Shown here: positions 33,873-41,929 of the stretch, in pieces
Position numbering within the stretch: the first letter of the stretch is position 1
How the letters are laid out: each line of letters begins with the position of its first letter
Assembly (NCBI RefSeq): GCF_014656545.1
Contig: NZ_BNDS01000010.1
Location: forward strand, 62,611-107,177
From: Neobacillus kokaensis
GTDB taxonomy: Bacteria > Bacillota > Bacilli > Bacillales > Cytobacillaceae
DNA: 44,567 nucleotides
Direction: 5' to 3'
Made by a program: the position numbers and the translations under genes
Notes under the pieces: generated by a model
Database searches by the model: none
The model's input: the letters and a program-made list of their open reading frames with translations, nothing else
What the model was told of the DNA's origin: nothing

Positions 33873-35071
33873 TTAGGCCTTGATTGCATGATAGAGATAG
33901 AGCATATCCTCTTTAAATAAAATCTTGGGGACAGGATAGAGAGGATTGGCTTCTTTTAAAGCTCGTTCCACCATTAACGGAATATCTTCATCTAATAAGC
34001 AATCGAGCTTTTTGGGAATCCCTGTCCGTTCGTTAAGCTGCTTAATGGCACTGATGAACTGTTTCGCCTTTTGCTCTATAGAATCCCCTTGCTCACTAAT
34101 TCCAATTGTATCCGCCAGGTCCGCGAGCGGCTTGTATGCAGAGTCTCCATAATACTCAAGAACATAAGGGAGGATAATGGCATTGGCTAATCCATGGGGC
34201 ACCGAATAAAATCCGCCAAGAGTATGCGCAATTGCATGCACATTACCTACATAGGCACGAGTAAAGGCAATTCCTGCTAAATAAGCGGCCCGCTGCATAT
34301 TCGCCCTAGCAGTAATGTTACTTCCATTAGAATATGCCTCATAAAGATTTTCAAAAATTAACTTTACCGCTTCTAGACTGCATTGAATCGTTTCCTTTGT
34401 ATTACTATTACCAATATAAGCTTCTATAGCATGTGTTAATGCATCAATACCTGTTGCAGCTGTGATATGGGACGGCAGATTAACAGTAAGCAAGGGATCA
34501 AGGACAGCATAACGGGGAATAAGGGACGTATCCATTATCGCATACTTCTCATGTGTATCAGTGTTAGTGACAACTGCTGCAAGGGTTGCTTCACTTCCGG
34601 TACCTGCTGTAGTAGGTATGGCAAAAAGGGGCGGCAGCTTTTTCATAACTTTTAATACACCCTTCATCTGCTGGATGGTCTTGTTTGGTCTTGCTGCCCG
34701 TGCTCCTATACCTTTGGCACAATCCATTGGGGACCCGCCTCCAAAGGCAACAATCCCTTGGCACTGGTTTGTCATATATATTTCATAGGCTTCTTCAATG
34801 TTTTCAATCGTAGGATTCGGAACCGTTTGATCGTAGACTACAAAGCTTACTCCTTCATCACGTAATCCTTCTAGCAAATCATCCATCAAACCGATTGAAG
34901 CAATCCCTTATCCGTAACAATTAAAACACTTTCAATTTTTTTGCTCTTAATCAGCTTTGGCAGCTTGCTTAAACTATTTATACCCTCTAATAACTTAGGC
35001 TTTCGCCAAGGTAGGACAGCTGAAGCAATTCTCATCATAGTCTGATAGGACCTGCAATAAAATGTATACAC
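33873..35071 (-). pseudogene. Frameshifted iron-containing alcohol dehydrogenase
   Basis: The two parts of one Fe-ADH are in different frames. The N-terminal part (from GTG 35071; YCRSYQTMMRIASAVLPWRKPKLLEG, ending VTDKGLLQSV) stops at a TGA at 34888-34886. The rest (MDDLLEGLRDEGVSFVVYDQ onward, 33873-34889) carries GGGSPMDCAKG and the metal ligands in GIDALTHAIEAY and HAIAHTLGGFYSVPHGLANA. Adding one base near 34890 restores LLQSGLMDDLL and a 1200-base frame of 399 residues, the usual family length. The TGATG overlap could allow re-initiation, but the product would lack the first NAD(P)-binding strand. It is either a real single-base deletion or a sequencing error. Confidence 0.8.
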
Positions 35072-35227
35072 AGTATAACCTCGCTTTTCATCAAATAAAG
35101 TTCCAGGAGCAGATAGAAGTAAGCGATATTCAAGTAGTAAAACTTTAACATTAAAGCAAATTTTTATATACAATCTATATATCTAGGAAAAAGAAAATAT
35201 GTCAACATAGTATTTGAATATACCCAA

Positions 35228-35286
35228 TAATCAGAAGTAATTGTTTATAAAAAGTGTCACATTTAAACTTTATAAACGACTGATTA
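35228..35286 (+). promoter_or_regulatory. Candidate ECF-type promoter within a two-part dyad
   Basis: TGTCAC (35255-35260), 16 bp, then CGAC (35277-35280) resembles SigX/SigW-type ECF promoters, as expected for an autoregulated ECF gene. It is enclosed by two nested inverted repeats: TAATCAG (35228-35234) with CTGATTA (35280-35286), and GTTTATAAA (35243-35251) with TTTATAAAC (35269-35277). The dyad could bind a further regulator. Confidence 0.5.
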
Positions 35287-35317
35287 TTAAGAAGAGAAAA
35301 AGCAGGTGAGATTAGGA

Positions 35318-35851
35318 TTGAAAAATAATAGAGAAAATCAAGTAATGGAGTGGTACGAACAATATTATGACGATATTTATCGCTTTATCTTGTTCATGCT
35401 TGGGGACCGGCAAAGCTGTGAGGATTTAGTTCACGATACATTTGTTCGCGCTTATTTGGCCATAGAAAAGTTTGAAAACAGGTCCGGTATAAAAACGTGG
35501 CTTTTCAGTATCGCTAAGCATTTGGTTATTGATGAAATTCGTAAACGAAAGCGGAAACGATTTTTCTCTTTGACGGCATCTTATGCTGACATACCTTCTT
35601 CCTTTAATTTAGAACAACATATTGAAGACAGGGAGATTGTGCTGGAACAATTAAAAAACATTCAAAAGTTGAAGCCAAATTACCGTCTTGTCATCACCCT
35701 TAAAAAGATTGAAGAATGCTCCACGAAAGAAATCGCAGAAATTCTTGATTGGTCCGAGGTAAAGGTACGTAAAACATTATCAAGGGCGATGCAATCACTT
35801 AGAAAAATCAATGGAATGGAAGGGAGGAGTGAGAATGAAAAATACTCCTGA
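35318..35851 (+). CDS. ECF-type RNA polymerase sigma factor
   Basis: A 177-residue extracytoplasmic-function sigma factor. Region 2 is YEQYYDDIYRFILFMLGDRQSCEDLVHDTFVRAYLAIEKF with the conserved ..DLVHDTF.RAY..., then IKTWLFSIAKHLVIDEIRKRKRKR. Region 4 is LKPNYRLVITLKKIEECSTKEIAEILDWSEVKVRKTLSRAMQSLRK. Start TTG 35318 has AGGTGAG seven bases upstream; the in-frame GTG at 35306 has no comparable site. The 3' end overlaps the anti-sigma gene by 17 bp, so the two are made together. It probably responds to an envelope or antibiotic stress; the signal is unknown. Confidence 0.9.
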   Translation: MKNNRENQVMEWYEQYYDDIYRFILFMLGDRQSCEDLVHDTFVRAYLAIEKFENRSGIKTWLFSIAKHLVIDEIRKRKRKRFFSLTASYADIPSSFNLEQHIEDREIVLEQLKNIQKLKPNYRLVITLKKIEECSTKEIAEILDWSEVKVRKTLSRAMQSLRKINGMEGRSENEKYS

Positions 35852-36749
35852 AGAACAGTGGGAAATTCTTAAACAGGTCACATCAACAAAGGCTGAAAAA
35901 TTTGCGATTCGAGAAAAGATATATCGTACAATTCAAAATGCTCCTTCTCAAACCAGTTCGGTTTGGACTCATCGCTGGAAGAACGCATTAGCTTCCTGTA
36001 TTCTTATTTTCATTTTCGCAGGCTTTATCGTTCAGATGGTACATGAAAAACCCCAATTTAAAACCGCTGAGCCATATAAATTGGACGCTCAACTATTCAA
36101 CTGGGAATTAGACCAAGTATACAGCGAAAAAACGGGAGAGGAATTAGCTCTTTACAAAAATAATGAATCAAACCAAGTAGGGACAGTAAAGGAAGTTTCG
36201 GAACAAGAAAAGAACAATATCATTGCCAGCAAATCAATGCATATTAATACTGAACTCGAACATTTTCCATATGCGACATACATGTACATCGAACATGTAA
36301 AAATGATGGATGTTGCACTCCGTTACTACTTCTTTATTCCTCTAACAAAGGAAAAATGGTTGGAATTTAGCTTTGATTATCCAAAACTGGAGCATGCTGA
36401 GATTTTGCAGGCCATGTCTACACTCAAAATAAAGGGAAAAACACCATATAATCATGACGGTCCGTTATATGTCACACATGGATACGGTTCTATGTTATTC
36501 CCTACTGATTTGAAACCTATTTATATTTCTCCTGAAAAAGAAGTGTATCATTGGGAAGGAGCATCATTTAAAGCCTATCAAGATTATTTGAAAAAAATCA
36601 CCAGCGGAACAGGCGGTTGGAAGGAACAATCTGGAAATAATAGCTCATATACATTTATTTCGGGTAATGAAAATGAAATCGTCACAATCACCTTAAAAGA
36701 TAAAGAATTGACCTATGAATTTACTTATCCAAACCGCGATGATCAGTAA
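35835..36749 (+). CDS. Probable membrane anti-sigma factor
   Basis: A 304-residue protein with a short cytoplasmic N-terminus (about 1-48), one membrane segment (about 50-69, ALASCILIFIFAGFIVQMV) and a large outer domain of about 230 residues. The position, overlapping the ECF gene, and topology fit an anti-sigma factor, but I see no zinc-binding HxxxCxxC motif, so it is not a ZAS-type. The outer domain is not recognised. Start 35835 follows AAGGGAGGAGTG, a perfect ribosome site; the longer frame from 35811 would sit inside the sigma gene. Confidence 0.65.
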   Translation: MKNTPEEQWEILKQVTSTKAEKFAIREKIYRTIQNAPSQTSSVWTHRWKNALASCILIFIFAGFIVQMVHEKPQFKTAEPYKLDAQLFNWELDQVYSEKTGEELALYKNNESNQVGTVKEVSEQEKNNIIASKSMHINTELEHFPYATYMYIEHVKMMDVALRYYFFIPLTKEKWLEFSFDYPKLEHAEILQAMSTLKIKGKTPYNHDGPLYVTHGYGSMLFPTDLKPIYISPEKEVYHWEGASFKAYQDYLKKITSGTGGWKEQSGNNSSYTFISGNENEIVTITLKDKELTYEFTYPNRDDQ

Positions 36750-36761
36750 AATTTATACAGT

Positions 36762-36788
36762 AAAAAAGAGCCGAATCGGCTCTTTTTT
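36762..36788. terminator. Bidirectional terminator between anti-sigma and coat genes
   Basis: A-run, GAGCCGA / TCGGCTC around one base, then a T run; works in both directions. It covers the stop of the coat-F-like gene on minus. Confidence 0.92.
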
Positions 36789-37155
36789 ATGAAATGGGAT
36801 AAGGAAATTGCGTCGAGTAATTACTAAACTGCTGATAGGCTTGGTTAATTTTTTGCTGATCTTCCGCCTCCATCTTGTACCAGCCATTTTGGAACATGAC
36901 TAAGAACAAATCACGGCAGCTTTGCTGGGTTTCGGTTAACATTTGCATTAAATCAGTATGAAGCTGATCATGACTCGCTTCACGAACAGCAATATTTAAG
37001 CTGTCTGTAATATACTTACACGTACTCAGACCATCATTCATAAAATCACGGTCATTCATTTCAGGACCTTTTACCTTTGGCAATTGTCCTGTTTGCTGGT
37101 TAGCGATTTGATTCGGGTTCTGTCCTTGCTGACTTTGCATTTGCTGATTTTGCAT
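36787..37155 (-). CDS. Coat-F-like spore coat protein
   Basis: A 122-residue protein: a Gln/Asn-rich N-terminal tail (about 1-30) followed by a four-helix coat-F domain, NDRDFMNDGLSTCKYITDSLNIAVREASHDQLHTDLMQML and QQSCRDLFLVMFQNGWYKMEAEDQQKINQAYQQF. The single CotF-type domain resembles YraF/YraG proteins of B. subtilis. It is 18 bp after the neighbouring coat-like gene on the minus strand with GGAGG before the start, so the two form an operon. Expression in the mother cell is expected, though I could not find a clear SigE or SigK box. Confidence 0.85.
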   Translation of the reverse strand: MQNQQMQSQQGQNPNQIANQQTGQLPKVKGPEMNDRDFMNDGLSTCKYITDSLNIAVREASHDQLHTDLMQMLTETQQSCRDLFLVMFQNGWYKMEAEDQQKINQAYQQFSNYSTQFPYPIS

Positions 37156-37173
37156 TCAATTTACCTCCATTCC

Positions 37174-37467
37174 TTACTGTAAATGTTGCTGCTGAGTCTG
37201 CTGCATATTTTGCATGCCGGTTAATACGGAATTGTTATTAACCTGAAGGTGAGACAACAGCCTTTGATAATGGTCCTGATGCATTTGACCAGCTTTATCG
37301 AGGGCTTGTTTAATGCTCGGATTAGTCGCATGTTGGGCTAGAAAATGAAATTTTTTAAACGCCAGAAGCTCCCACGATAATGCATCCTTTAAGTATTGCA
37401 GGTCTTTTGATGTGATAGCAGGAGGCGGGCTTTGCATCGTTGCTTGATTCATTTGTTGATTTTCCAT
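37174..37467 (-). CDS. Small coat-F-related spore protein
   Basis: A 97-residue protein with a Gln/Met-rich N-terminus and C-terminus flanking a ferritin-like helical core, ITSKDLQYLKDALSWELLAFKKFHFLAQHATNPSIKQALDKAGQMHQDHYQRLLSHL. It looks like the small YraD/YraG-type partner of coat-F proteins. The ribosome site AAAGGAG on the minus strand supports the start. It is the first gene of a two-gene unit with the coat-F-like gene. Confidence 0.75.
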   Translation of the reverse strand: MENQQMNQATMQSPPPAITSKDLQYLKDALSWELLAFKKFHFLAQHATNPSIKQALDKAGQMHQDHYQRLLSHLQVNNNSVLTGMQNMQQTQQQHLQ

Positions 37468-37666
37468 AAAAAAACTCCTTTCTTGTGCATGAGTGTCAAG
37501 TTTAGATTGAACAAATACCCTTCCAATTATGTAACTTCCTGTCGTTTTAGATTTTAATTTGTTAAATTTCTGCGACTTTTGATGTATTTAGTAAATATTA
37601 ATCGAAAAATTTTTGTTTCCCATGTATAATAATGACTTGTGGCTATCTTTTCTTATGAAGGAGTGA

Positions 37667-38038
37667 ATGAATATAATGGAGTGGACATTAGCGATATTAC
37701 TTGGTGCTTCTGCATTGCTGCTAATAATTTCAATCGTTGGAAATAAGAAGGCAGTTAAAAAAGAGCATAGTGAGATTGACATGGTTCATATGTCTGTCAT
37801 GAAAGAAATTAACGACATGCAAAGTACCATTCGCAATATGGAACTGGACATTGAAGTGGTTGCAAAAGAAGCTGGAGTTCAACTGTCCGCCGATGAAAAA
37901 CTTTTCATGCGTGAAATACTAGATTTATATAAACGCAAATACTCAATTGAGAGTATTGCCGAGAAAAAACAAGTTTCTGTAAGTGAAATCGAACAGCTGC
38001 TTACTCCGCATCTGGCAACAAGGGATGAAAGGAGATAG
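37667..38038 (+). CDS. Small membrane protein with coiled-coil and HTH-like end
   Basis: A 123-residue protein not recognised by family. An N-terminal membrane segment (about 5-24) is followed by a coiled-coil-like region (about 30-65) and a C-terminal helical stretch with a helix-turn-helix look (MREILDLYKRKYSIESIAEKKQVSVSEIEQLL). AAGGAG (37658-37663) is close to ATG 37667 and 12 nt before ATG 37676, so the exact start is uncertain. The next gene begins two bases after its stop. A membrane-anchored regulator is possible but unproven. Confidence 0.7.
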   Translation: MNIMEWTLAILLGASALLLIISIVGNKKAVKKEHSEIDMVHMSVMKEINDMQSTIRNMELDIEVVAKEAGVQLSADEKLFMREILDLYKRKYSIESIAEKKQVSVSEIEQLLTPHLATRDERR

Positions 38039-38039
38039 T

Positions 38040-38543
38040 ATGCATATGAAAACAAATGGATTGACTAATTTTGCTGCAGGACTTCTGATTGCAACAAGTA
38101 TTAGTGGTGCAGTTTACTTTTTTAGCGATAGCGGAACCTCATCAAAGACGCAGGTAAAAACGGTCGAAAAACAAACCACAGTAAAAGAAGACCTGTCCGA
38201 AGCGGAAATGAAGGACAAGCTTACAGCTGCCGGCTATGTTGTACAGACAAAGGAAGATTATGACAAGAATATCGAAACAGCTAAAGCGGACGGACAAAAA
38301 TCTGCGGCCAATGACGATGGTGGTCAAAAGGTTGTATATCGTGCTGTTATCGGTGTGTCACAAGGGATGACCAGTATTGATGTCGGCAAAATGCTGGTAA
38401 AAGCAAAGGTCATCAAAGGCAGTGCGTTTCAATTTTCACAAGCAGTAGAAAAGAAAAAGGTTGAAAACAAATTGCGCCCTGGTACATACACAGTTGATAG
38501 TGCTATGACAAGAGACGAAGTCATTGCGGCGATTTTTAAATAA
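38040..38543 (+). CDS. MltG LysM-like domain protein without catalytic domain
   Basis: A 167-residue protein with an N-terminal membrane segment (about 8-29), a hydrophilic linker and a C-terminal domain (about 103-165) resembling the LysM-like substrate-binding domain of MltG (YceG) endolytic transglycosylases: VSQGMTSIDVGKMLVKAKVI, then ENKLRPGTYTVDSAMTRDEVI. The lytic domain that follows in MltG is missing, so it can only bind peptidoglycan, if anything. Start 38040 follows AAAGGAGA. It is translationally close to the upstream coiled-coil protein, so they may act together at the membrane. Confidence 0.72.
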   Translation: MHMKTNGLTNFAAGLLIATSISGAVYFFSDSGTSSKTQVKTVEKQTTVKEDLSEAEMKDKLTAAGYVVQTKEDYDKNIETAKADGQKSAANDDGGQKVVYRAVIGVSQGMTSIDVGKMLVKAKVIKGSAFQFSQAVEKKKVENKLRPGTYTVDSAMTRDEVIAAIFK

Positions 38544-38584
38544 GATAAACAGACACTTTCTGAAAGGGAAAGTGTCTGTTTATC
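38544..38584. terminator. 17-bp perfect hairpin after the MltG-like gene
   Basis: GATAAACAGACACTTTC pairs perfectly with GAAAGTGTCTGTTTATC around a seven-base loop. It starts right after the stop codon. There is no T run after the stem, so it may act as a 3' mRNA-stabilising stem or a factor-assisted terminator, and as a terminator for neither strand alone. Confidence 0.65.
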
Positions 38585-38615
38585 TGTATTCAAATCAAAA
38601 TTTATGTCCAAGTAA

Positions 38616-39434
38616 TTAGATTTCCTCTAAAATCCCCTTTACTAAATCAACAAATTTAGCACGCACTTTGCCAGCTACTTCAATTACTTCATCATGGCTT
38701 AATGGCTGGTCAAGGATGCCACAGGCCATATTAGTTAAACAAGATATGCCCAATACCTTCATATTTCCATGAATCGCAACGAGTGCTTCCGGAACGGTCG
38801 ACATACCGACAGCATCCGCTCCTAATGTACGAATCATACGAATTTCTGCGGGTGTTTCATAGGCTGGTCCGCTCCACCAGGCATAAACACCTTGCTGCAG
38901 CGACATATTTTGTTTTTCAGCCACTTTTAAAGCCGTATTTCGCAAATCACGATTATAGACTTGAGAAACATCAGGGAAACGAGTTCCTAATTCAGGATTA
39001 TTCGGACCGATTAATGGATTTGTTCCGACTAAATTAATGTGATCGGTAATTAACATTAAATCTCCCGGGTTAAATTTTGTATTAACAGCACCGCAGGCAT
39101 TTGTCAGGATTAGCTGCCCGACCCCCAGTGCCTTTAATACTCGCACTGGAAAGGTTACTTCATCTAATGTAAAGCCTTCATAATAATGAAATCTTCCTTT
39201 CATTGCGACAACCGTCTTACCCATTAATTCGCCAATGACCATTTCATTTGCATGTCCAACAGCTTCTGATTTTGCGAAATGAGGTATTTCGCTATAAGGG
39301 ATAATAACAGCATTTTCTATCTCATCAGCAAGCGTTCCTAAGCCGGATCCTAAAATCATTCCAATTGTAGGCTGTGCGCTCGTTTTACTCAAAATAAAGT
39401 TTTTTGCCTCTAAAATATCTTGTAATTGATGCAT
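38616..39434 (-). CDS. pupG: Purine nucleoside phosphorylase (trimeric type)
   Basis: A 272-residue phosphorylase that splits inosine and guanosine with phosphate, of the PupG/PunA type of B. subtilis (271). Family motifs are GMILGSGLGTLAD (phosphate site), MKGRFHYYEG, LTNACGAVN, WWSGPAYETPAEIRM and DAVGMSTVPEALVA. Start ATG 39434 is favoured: AGGAGG lies nine bases upstream on the minus strand, while the TTG two codons earlier is too close. In B. subtilis pupG is next to drm; here it stands apart. It is downstream of the DMT exporter but separated from it by a terminator. Confidence 0.93.
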   Translation of the reverse strand: MHQLQDILEAKNFILSKTSAQPTIGMILGSGLGTLADEIENAVIIPYSEIPHFAKSEAVGHANEMVIGELMGKTVVAMKGRFHYYEGFTLDEVTFPVRVLKALGVGQLILTNACGAVNTKFNPGDLMLITDHINLVGTNPLIGPNNPELGTRFPDVSQVYNRDLRNTALKVAEKQNMSLQQGVYAWWSGPAYETPAEIRMIRTLGADAVGMSTVPEALVAIHGNMKVLGISCLTNMACGILDQPLSHDEVIEVAGKVRAKFVDLVKGILEEI

Positions 39435-39476
39435 GGACAATATCCTCCTAGAAAACTTAGTTAAACTTAATTTGCT

Positions 39477-39502
39477 AAAAGGTATAGTAACCTATACCTT
39501 TT
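39477..39502. terminator. Bidirectional terminator between DMT and pupG genes
   Basis: AAAAGGTATAG / CTATACCTTTT, 11 perfect pairs around a four-base loop. On minus it ends the DMT transporter transcript. Confidence 0.8.
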
Positions 39503-39555
39503 GATCACAATAATACCAATAGAAGTTTATTAGATTTAATGAGTAATGTAAATCA

Positions 39556-40470
39556 TTAAGAAGTAGAGCGGCTTTCCCAATGAACAATCGATTTTAATTT
39601 TCTGTTTGGAAGCTTTAAATTACCAACCGCAATTCCGCCTAAAATAAATACTACCCCGACCCATTGCCACAAACTTACTTGTTCTCCTAAAACAAGGGAA
39701 GAGAGGATGACAACGACTGGAAGCTCGGATGTGGTAAGAATGGTTCCAAGTCCAGGTCCGATATGCGGCATGCCAATTGAGAATAATAGCGGCGGCAAGA
39801 CAACGCCAAATAAACCAAGATATAAGCCATATGGTGCGACTCCCATTAAAACCGACAAATGGAATAAATCCGTTGGCGGAAACACCAAGAAAATTGTCAG
39901 CAGTCCACCAGTCGTAAGAAGTGCACTTTTTTGAACAGGCGGTGTGTCTTTCGCAACAGAGCTGCTAAGAAAGATGAATAAGGTATACGTTACAGCGGAA
40001 AGAGCGCCCCATATGGCCCCTTGCCACGAAAGTTCGGTACCGGTATTAGTCATTACACCTGCTGCCAGAATAGAGCCAACGATAAGAATGACAATTGAAA
40101 CAAGCTTCCCAGCAGTTGGTGCTTTTTTAAAAAAGAGCCATTCTAGCAAACTGCCAATCCAAACGAATTGAAATAAAAAGATAATTGCAAGTGAAGCATC
40201 AAGCGTATCCAATGAGTGATAATAAAATACACCTGTTAATCCAAATGGAATCCCGGAACATAATAATTTAATGATTTGTTTCGGTGTAAGTTTCTTCTTT
40301 TTTGTAAACAGGAACACAATCCAGATCAGCAAGGTTCCAAGCAGATATTGGCTTCCTGTAACTGCTGAAACACTGAATCCAGCTTCATATGCCAGCTTCA
40401 CAAAGGTTGATAATACACCGTAACAGCATCCTCCCAAAAATACGAGTAGTGCATAATGCCATGTTTTCAT
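39556..40470 (-). CDS. EamA/DMT-family transporter
   Basis: A 304-residue drug/metabolite transporter with ten hydrophobic segments made of two EamA repeats (about 5-138 and 150-290). The repeats end with ILIVGSILAAGVMT and VGVVFILGGIAVGNLK, and the N-terminal half carries GGCCYGVLSTFVKLAYEAGFSVSAVTGSQYLLG. The substrate is unknown; export of amino acids, nucleosides or small cations is typical. Start at 40470 with GAAAGGGGAAAG upstream. The leader holds a promoter, antiterminator and terminator (40494-40624), so its expression is probably controlled by transcription attenuation. Confidence 0.9.
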   Translation of the reverse strand: MKTWHYALLVFLGGCCYGVLSTFVKLAYEAGFSVSAVTGSQYLLGTLLIWIVFLFTKKKKLTPKQIIKLLCSGIPFGLTGVFYYHSLDTLDASLAIIFLFQFVWIGSLLEWLFFKKAPTAGKLVSIVILIVGSILAAGVMTNTGTELSWQGAIWGALSAVTYTLFIFLSSSVAKDTPPVQKSALLTTGGLLTIFLVFPPTDLFHLSVLMGVAPYGLYLGLFGVVLPPLLFSIGMPHIGPGLGTILTTSELPVVVILSSLVLGEQVSLWQWVGVVFILGGIAVGNLKLPNRKLKSIVHWESRSTS

Positions 40471-40493
40471 TAATCTTTCCCCTTTCTTACAAT

Positions 40494-40565
40494 AAAAAAA
40501 GCCACACAGCCTCCAGATGAAGGCTGTGTGGCGAAAATAGAGAGTTCTCTAGAAAAGTCCACACA
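40494..40565 (-). promoter_or_regulatory. Attenuator: antiterminator and terminator in the DMT leader
   Basis: On the minus strand a 12-bp stem GCCACACAGCCT / AGGCTGTGTGGC (40532-40501) with an eight-base loop is followed by seven Ts (to 40494), a strong terminator 24 bp before the DMT start codon. Upstream, TGTGTGG (40565-40559) can instead pair with CCACACA of the terminator's 5' arm, enclosing a TAGAG / CTCTA hairpin with pyrimidine-rich internal loops. The two folds exclude each other. I cannot match it to a known riboswitch or T-box. It lies in the 363-bp gap 40471-40833. Confidence 0.7.
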
Positions 40566-40595
40566 AAATGTTTTATTATTGCATTTAACGATTTT

Positions 40596-40624
40596 ACTTT
40601 AAAGCATCTGTTAAGGATTGTCAA
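40596..40624 (-). promoter_or_regulatory. Sigma-A promoter of the DMT leader
   Basis: On the minus strand, TTGACA (40624-40619), 17 bp, then TAAAGT (40601-40596). The -35 is perfect and spacing ideal. Transcription would begin near 40589, giving a leader of roughly 120 nt before the start codon. Confidence 0.75.
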
Positions 40625-40713
40625 TGGATTAAAATACTAACAACAAAATACTTTTTATAGTAAATTAAATTTAAAAATGAATAGATAAGCATTTTAGATT
40701 TTCAACCTTTCCC

Positions 40714-40734
40714 TAGCTGAAATTGAATCAGCTA
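40714..40734. promoter_or_regulatory. Perfect dyad upstream of the flavin oxidoreductase gene
   Basis: TAGCTGA / TCAGCTA with a seven-base centre. It may be an operator of the oxidoreductase gene; no T run follows. The rest of 40625-40833 shows no clear promoter. Confidence 0.35.
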
Positions 40735-40833
40735 AGAATGAAAAAATGGTATATTCAATTAAATCGGATGAGACACAAAAGCAAACACTGTATTAGTACT
40801 TAACCTTTGTGTAAATAAAAGGGAGGGAGCTTC

Positions 40834-41838
40834 ATGCGTTTAAGTATATTAGATCAGGCACCGATTTCAACTAGCCAAACACCACAGCAGGCTTTAATTG
40901 CAGCAATGAAGCTGGCGCAGGCTGGTGAAAAATTTGGCTATTCCCGTTACTGGATTGCTGAGCATCATGATCTCCCGGGGCTTGCATGTCCGGCACCGGA
41001 AGTGATGTTGAGTTATATCGGCGCACATACAACTGGCATCCGAATCGGCTCAGGAGCTGTATTATTGCCTCATTATAAACCATATAAAGTAGCAGAGGTA
41101 TATAACCTGCTCGCAACCTTGTTTCCTGGACGAATAGATGTTGGAATTGGTCGTGCGCCCGGTGGCACAACAGAGGCCACCAATGCGTTGTCCGATCACT
41201 TTTTGCAAAATGTATGGAATATGCCGGATAAAGTCAGGGATTTGCTGTATTTTATAGAGGATAATTTTCCTGCAGAACACCCGTATGCTAATTTATCGGC
41301 TGCACCCATTCCACCCATAGCACCTGAACCTTGGCTCCTTGGGACCGGAAAAAAGAGTGCCATGCTTGCAGCGGAGTATGGATTATCCTTTGCCTTTGGC
41401 TTGTTTATGAGTGATTCGAACGCGGCTGCGATCATTCAGCAGTATAAAGAAGCATTTAAACCTAGAAAGCAGGGGCAAAAACCAGAAGTGATTTTAACCG
41501 TTTCCGCTATATGTGCTGAAACCACCGAAAGGGCGGAGGAGCTTGCGTTAAGCCCATTAATCTGGTCGATTCAAAGAGGAAAAGGAGAGGGACTCAACGG
41601 CGTTCCGTCCATTGAAGAAGCAAAGCAATATGTACTGACCGAAAAGGAGTCGGAAGCGTTACAAAAAATGAAACAGAAGATGATTATTGGGAACCCACAG
41701 ATGACTGGCCAGAAACTGAAAGAATTACGATCTAAATACCAGGCTGATGAAATCATGATTGTGACGATTACGCATGAGCCTGAGGACAAAGTTCGATCCT
41801 ATCTGTTAATAGCGGAAGAGGTCATAAACAAGCAGTAA
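40834..41838 (+). CDS. Luciferase-like flavin-dependent oxidoreductase
   Basis: A 334-residue LLM-class oxidoreductase with a TIM-barrel fold using FMNH2 or F420-like cofactors, of the single-component YceB/YhbW-like group of Bacillus. Motifs are GYSRYWIAEHHDLPGLACPAPEVML (about 34-58), RIGSGAVLLPHYKPYKVAE, LFPGRIDVGIGRAPGG and LGTGKKSAMLAAEYGLSFAFG. The start is preceded by GGGAGGGAG. It is a single-gene unit between a dyad upstream and a terminator downstream. The substrate is unknown. Confidence 0.88.
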   Translation: MRLSILDQAPISTSQTPQQALIAAMKLAQAGEKFGYSRYWIAEHHDLPGLACPAPEVMLSYIGAHTTGIRIGSGAVLLPHYKPYKVAEVYNLLATLFPGRIDVGIGRAPGGTTEATNALSDHFLQNVWNMPDKVRDLLYFIEDNFPAEHPYANLSAAPIPPIAPEPWLLGTGKKSAMLAAEYGLSFAFGLFMSDSNAAAIIQQYKEAFKPRKQGQKPEVILTVSAICAETTERAEELALSPLIWSIQRGKGEGLNGVPSIEEAKQYVLTEKESEALQKMKQKMIIGNPQMTGQKLKELRSKYQADEIMIVTITHEPEDKVRSYLLIAEEVINKQ

Positions 41839-41847
41839 TAGCGATTT

Positions 41848-41886
41848 AAGCGAGCTGAATCTGAAGAATAGCTCGCTTTATTTTTT
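41848..41886 (+). terminator. Rho-independent terminator after the flavin oxidoreductase
   Basis: AAGCGAGCT / AGCTCGCTT with a 13-base loop, then TATTTTTT. Confidence 0.85.
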
Positions 41887-41929
41887 ATGATATAATATGT
41901 ATATAATTCAGATAGGAAAGGTCGCAATT

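Noticed and set aside
34886..35173. Separate small gene upstream of the alcohol dehydrogenase
   Set aside because: Its residues continue directly into the alcohol dehydrogenase in another frame, and one added base restores a normal-length enzyme.
40494..40620. T-box, PyrR or TRAP leader at the DMT gene
   Set aside because: There is no specifier/T-box core (TGGNACCGCG), no PyrR anti-antiterminator loop and no GAG/TAG triplet series. The leader is too short for a T-box.
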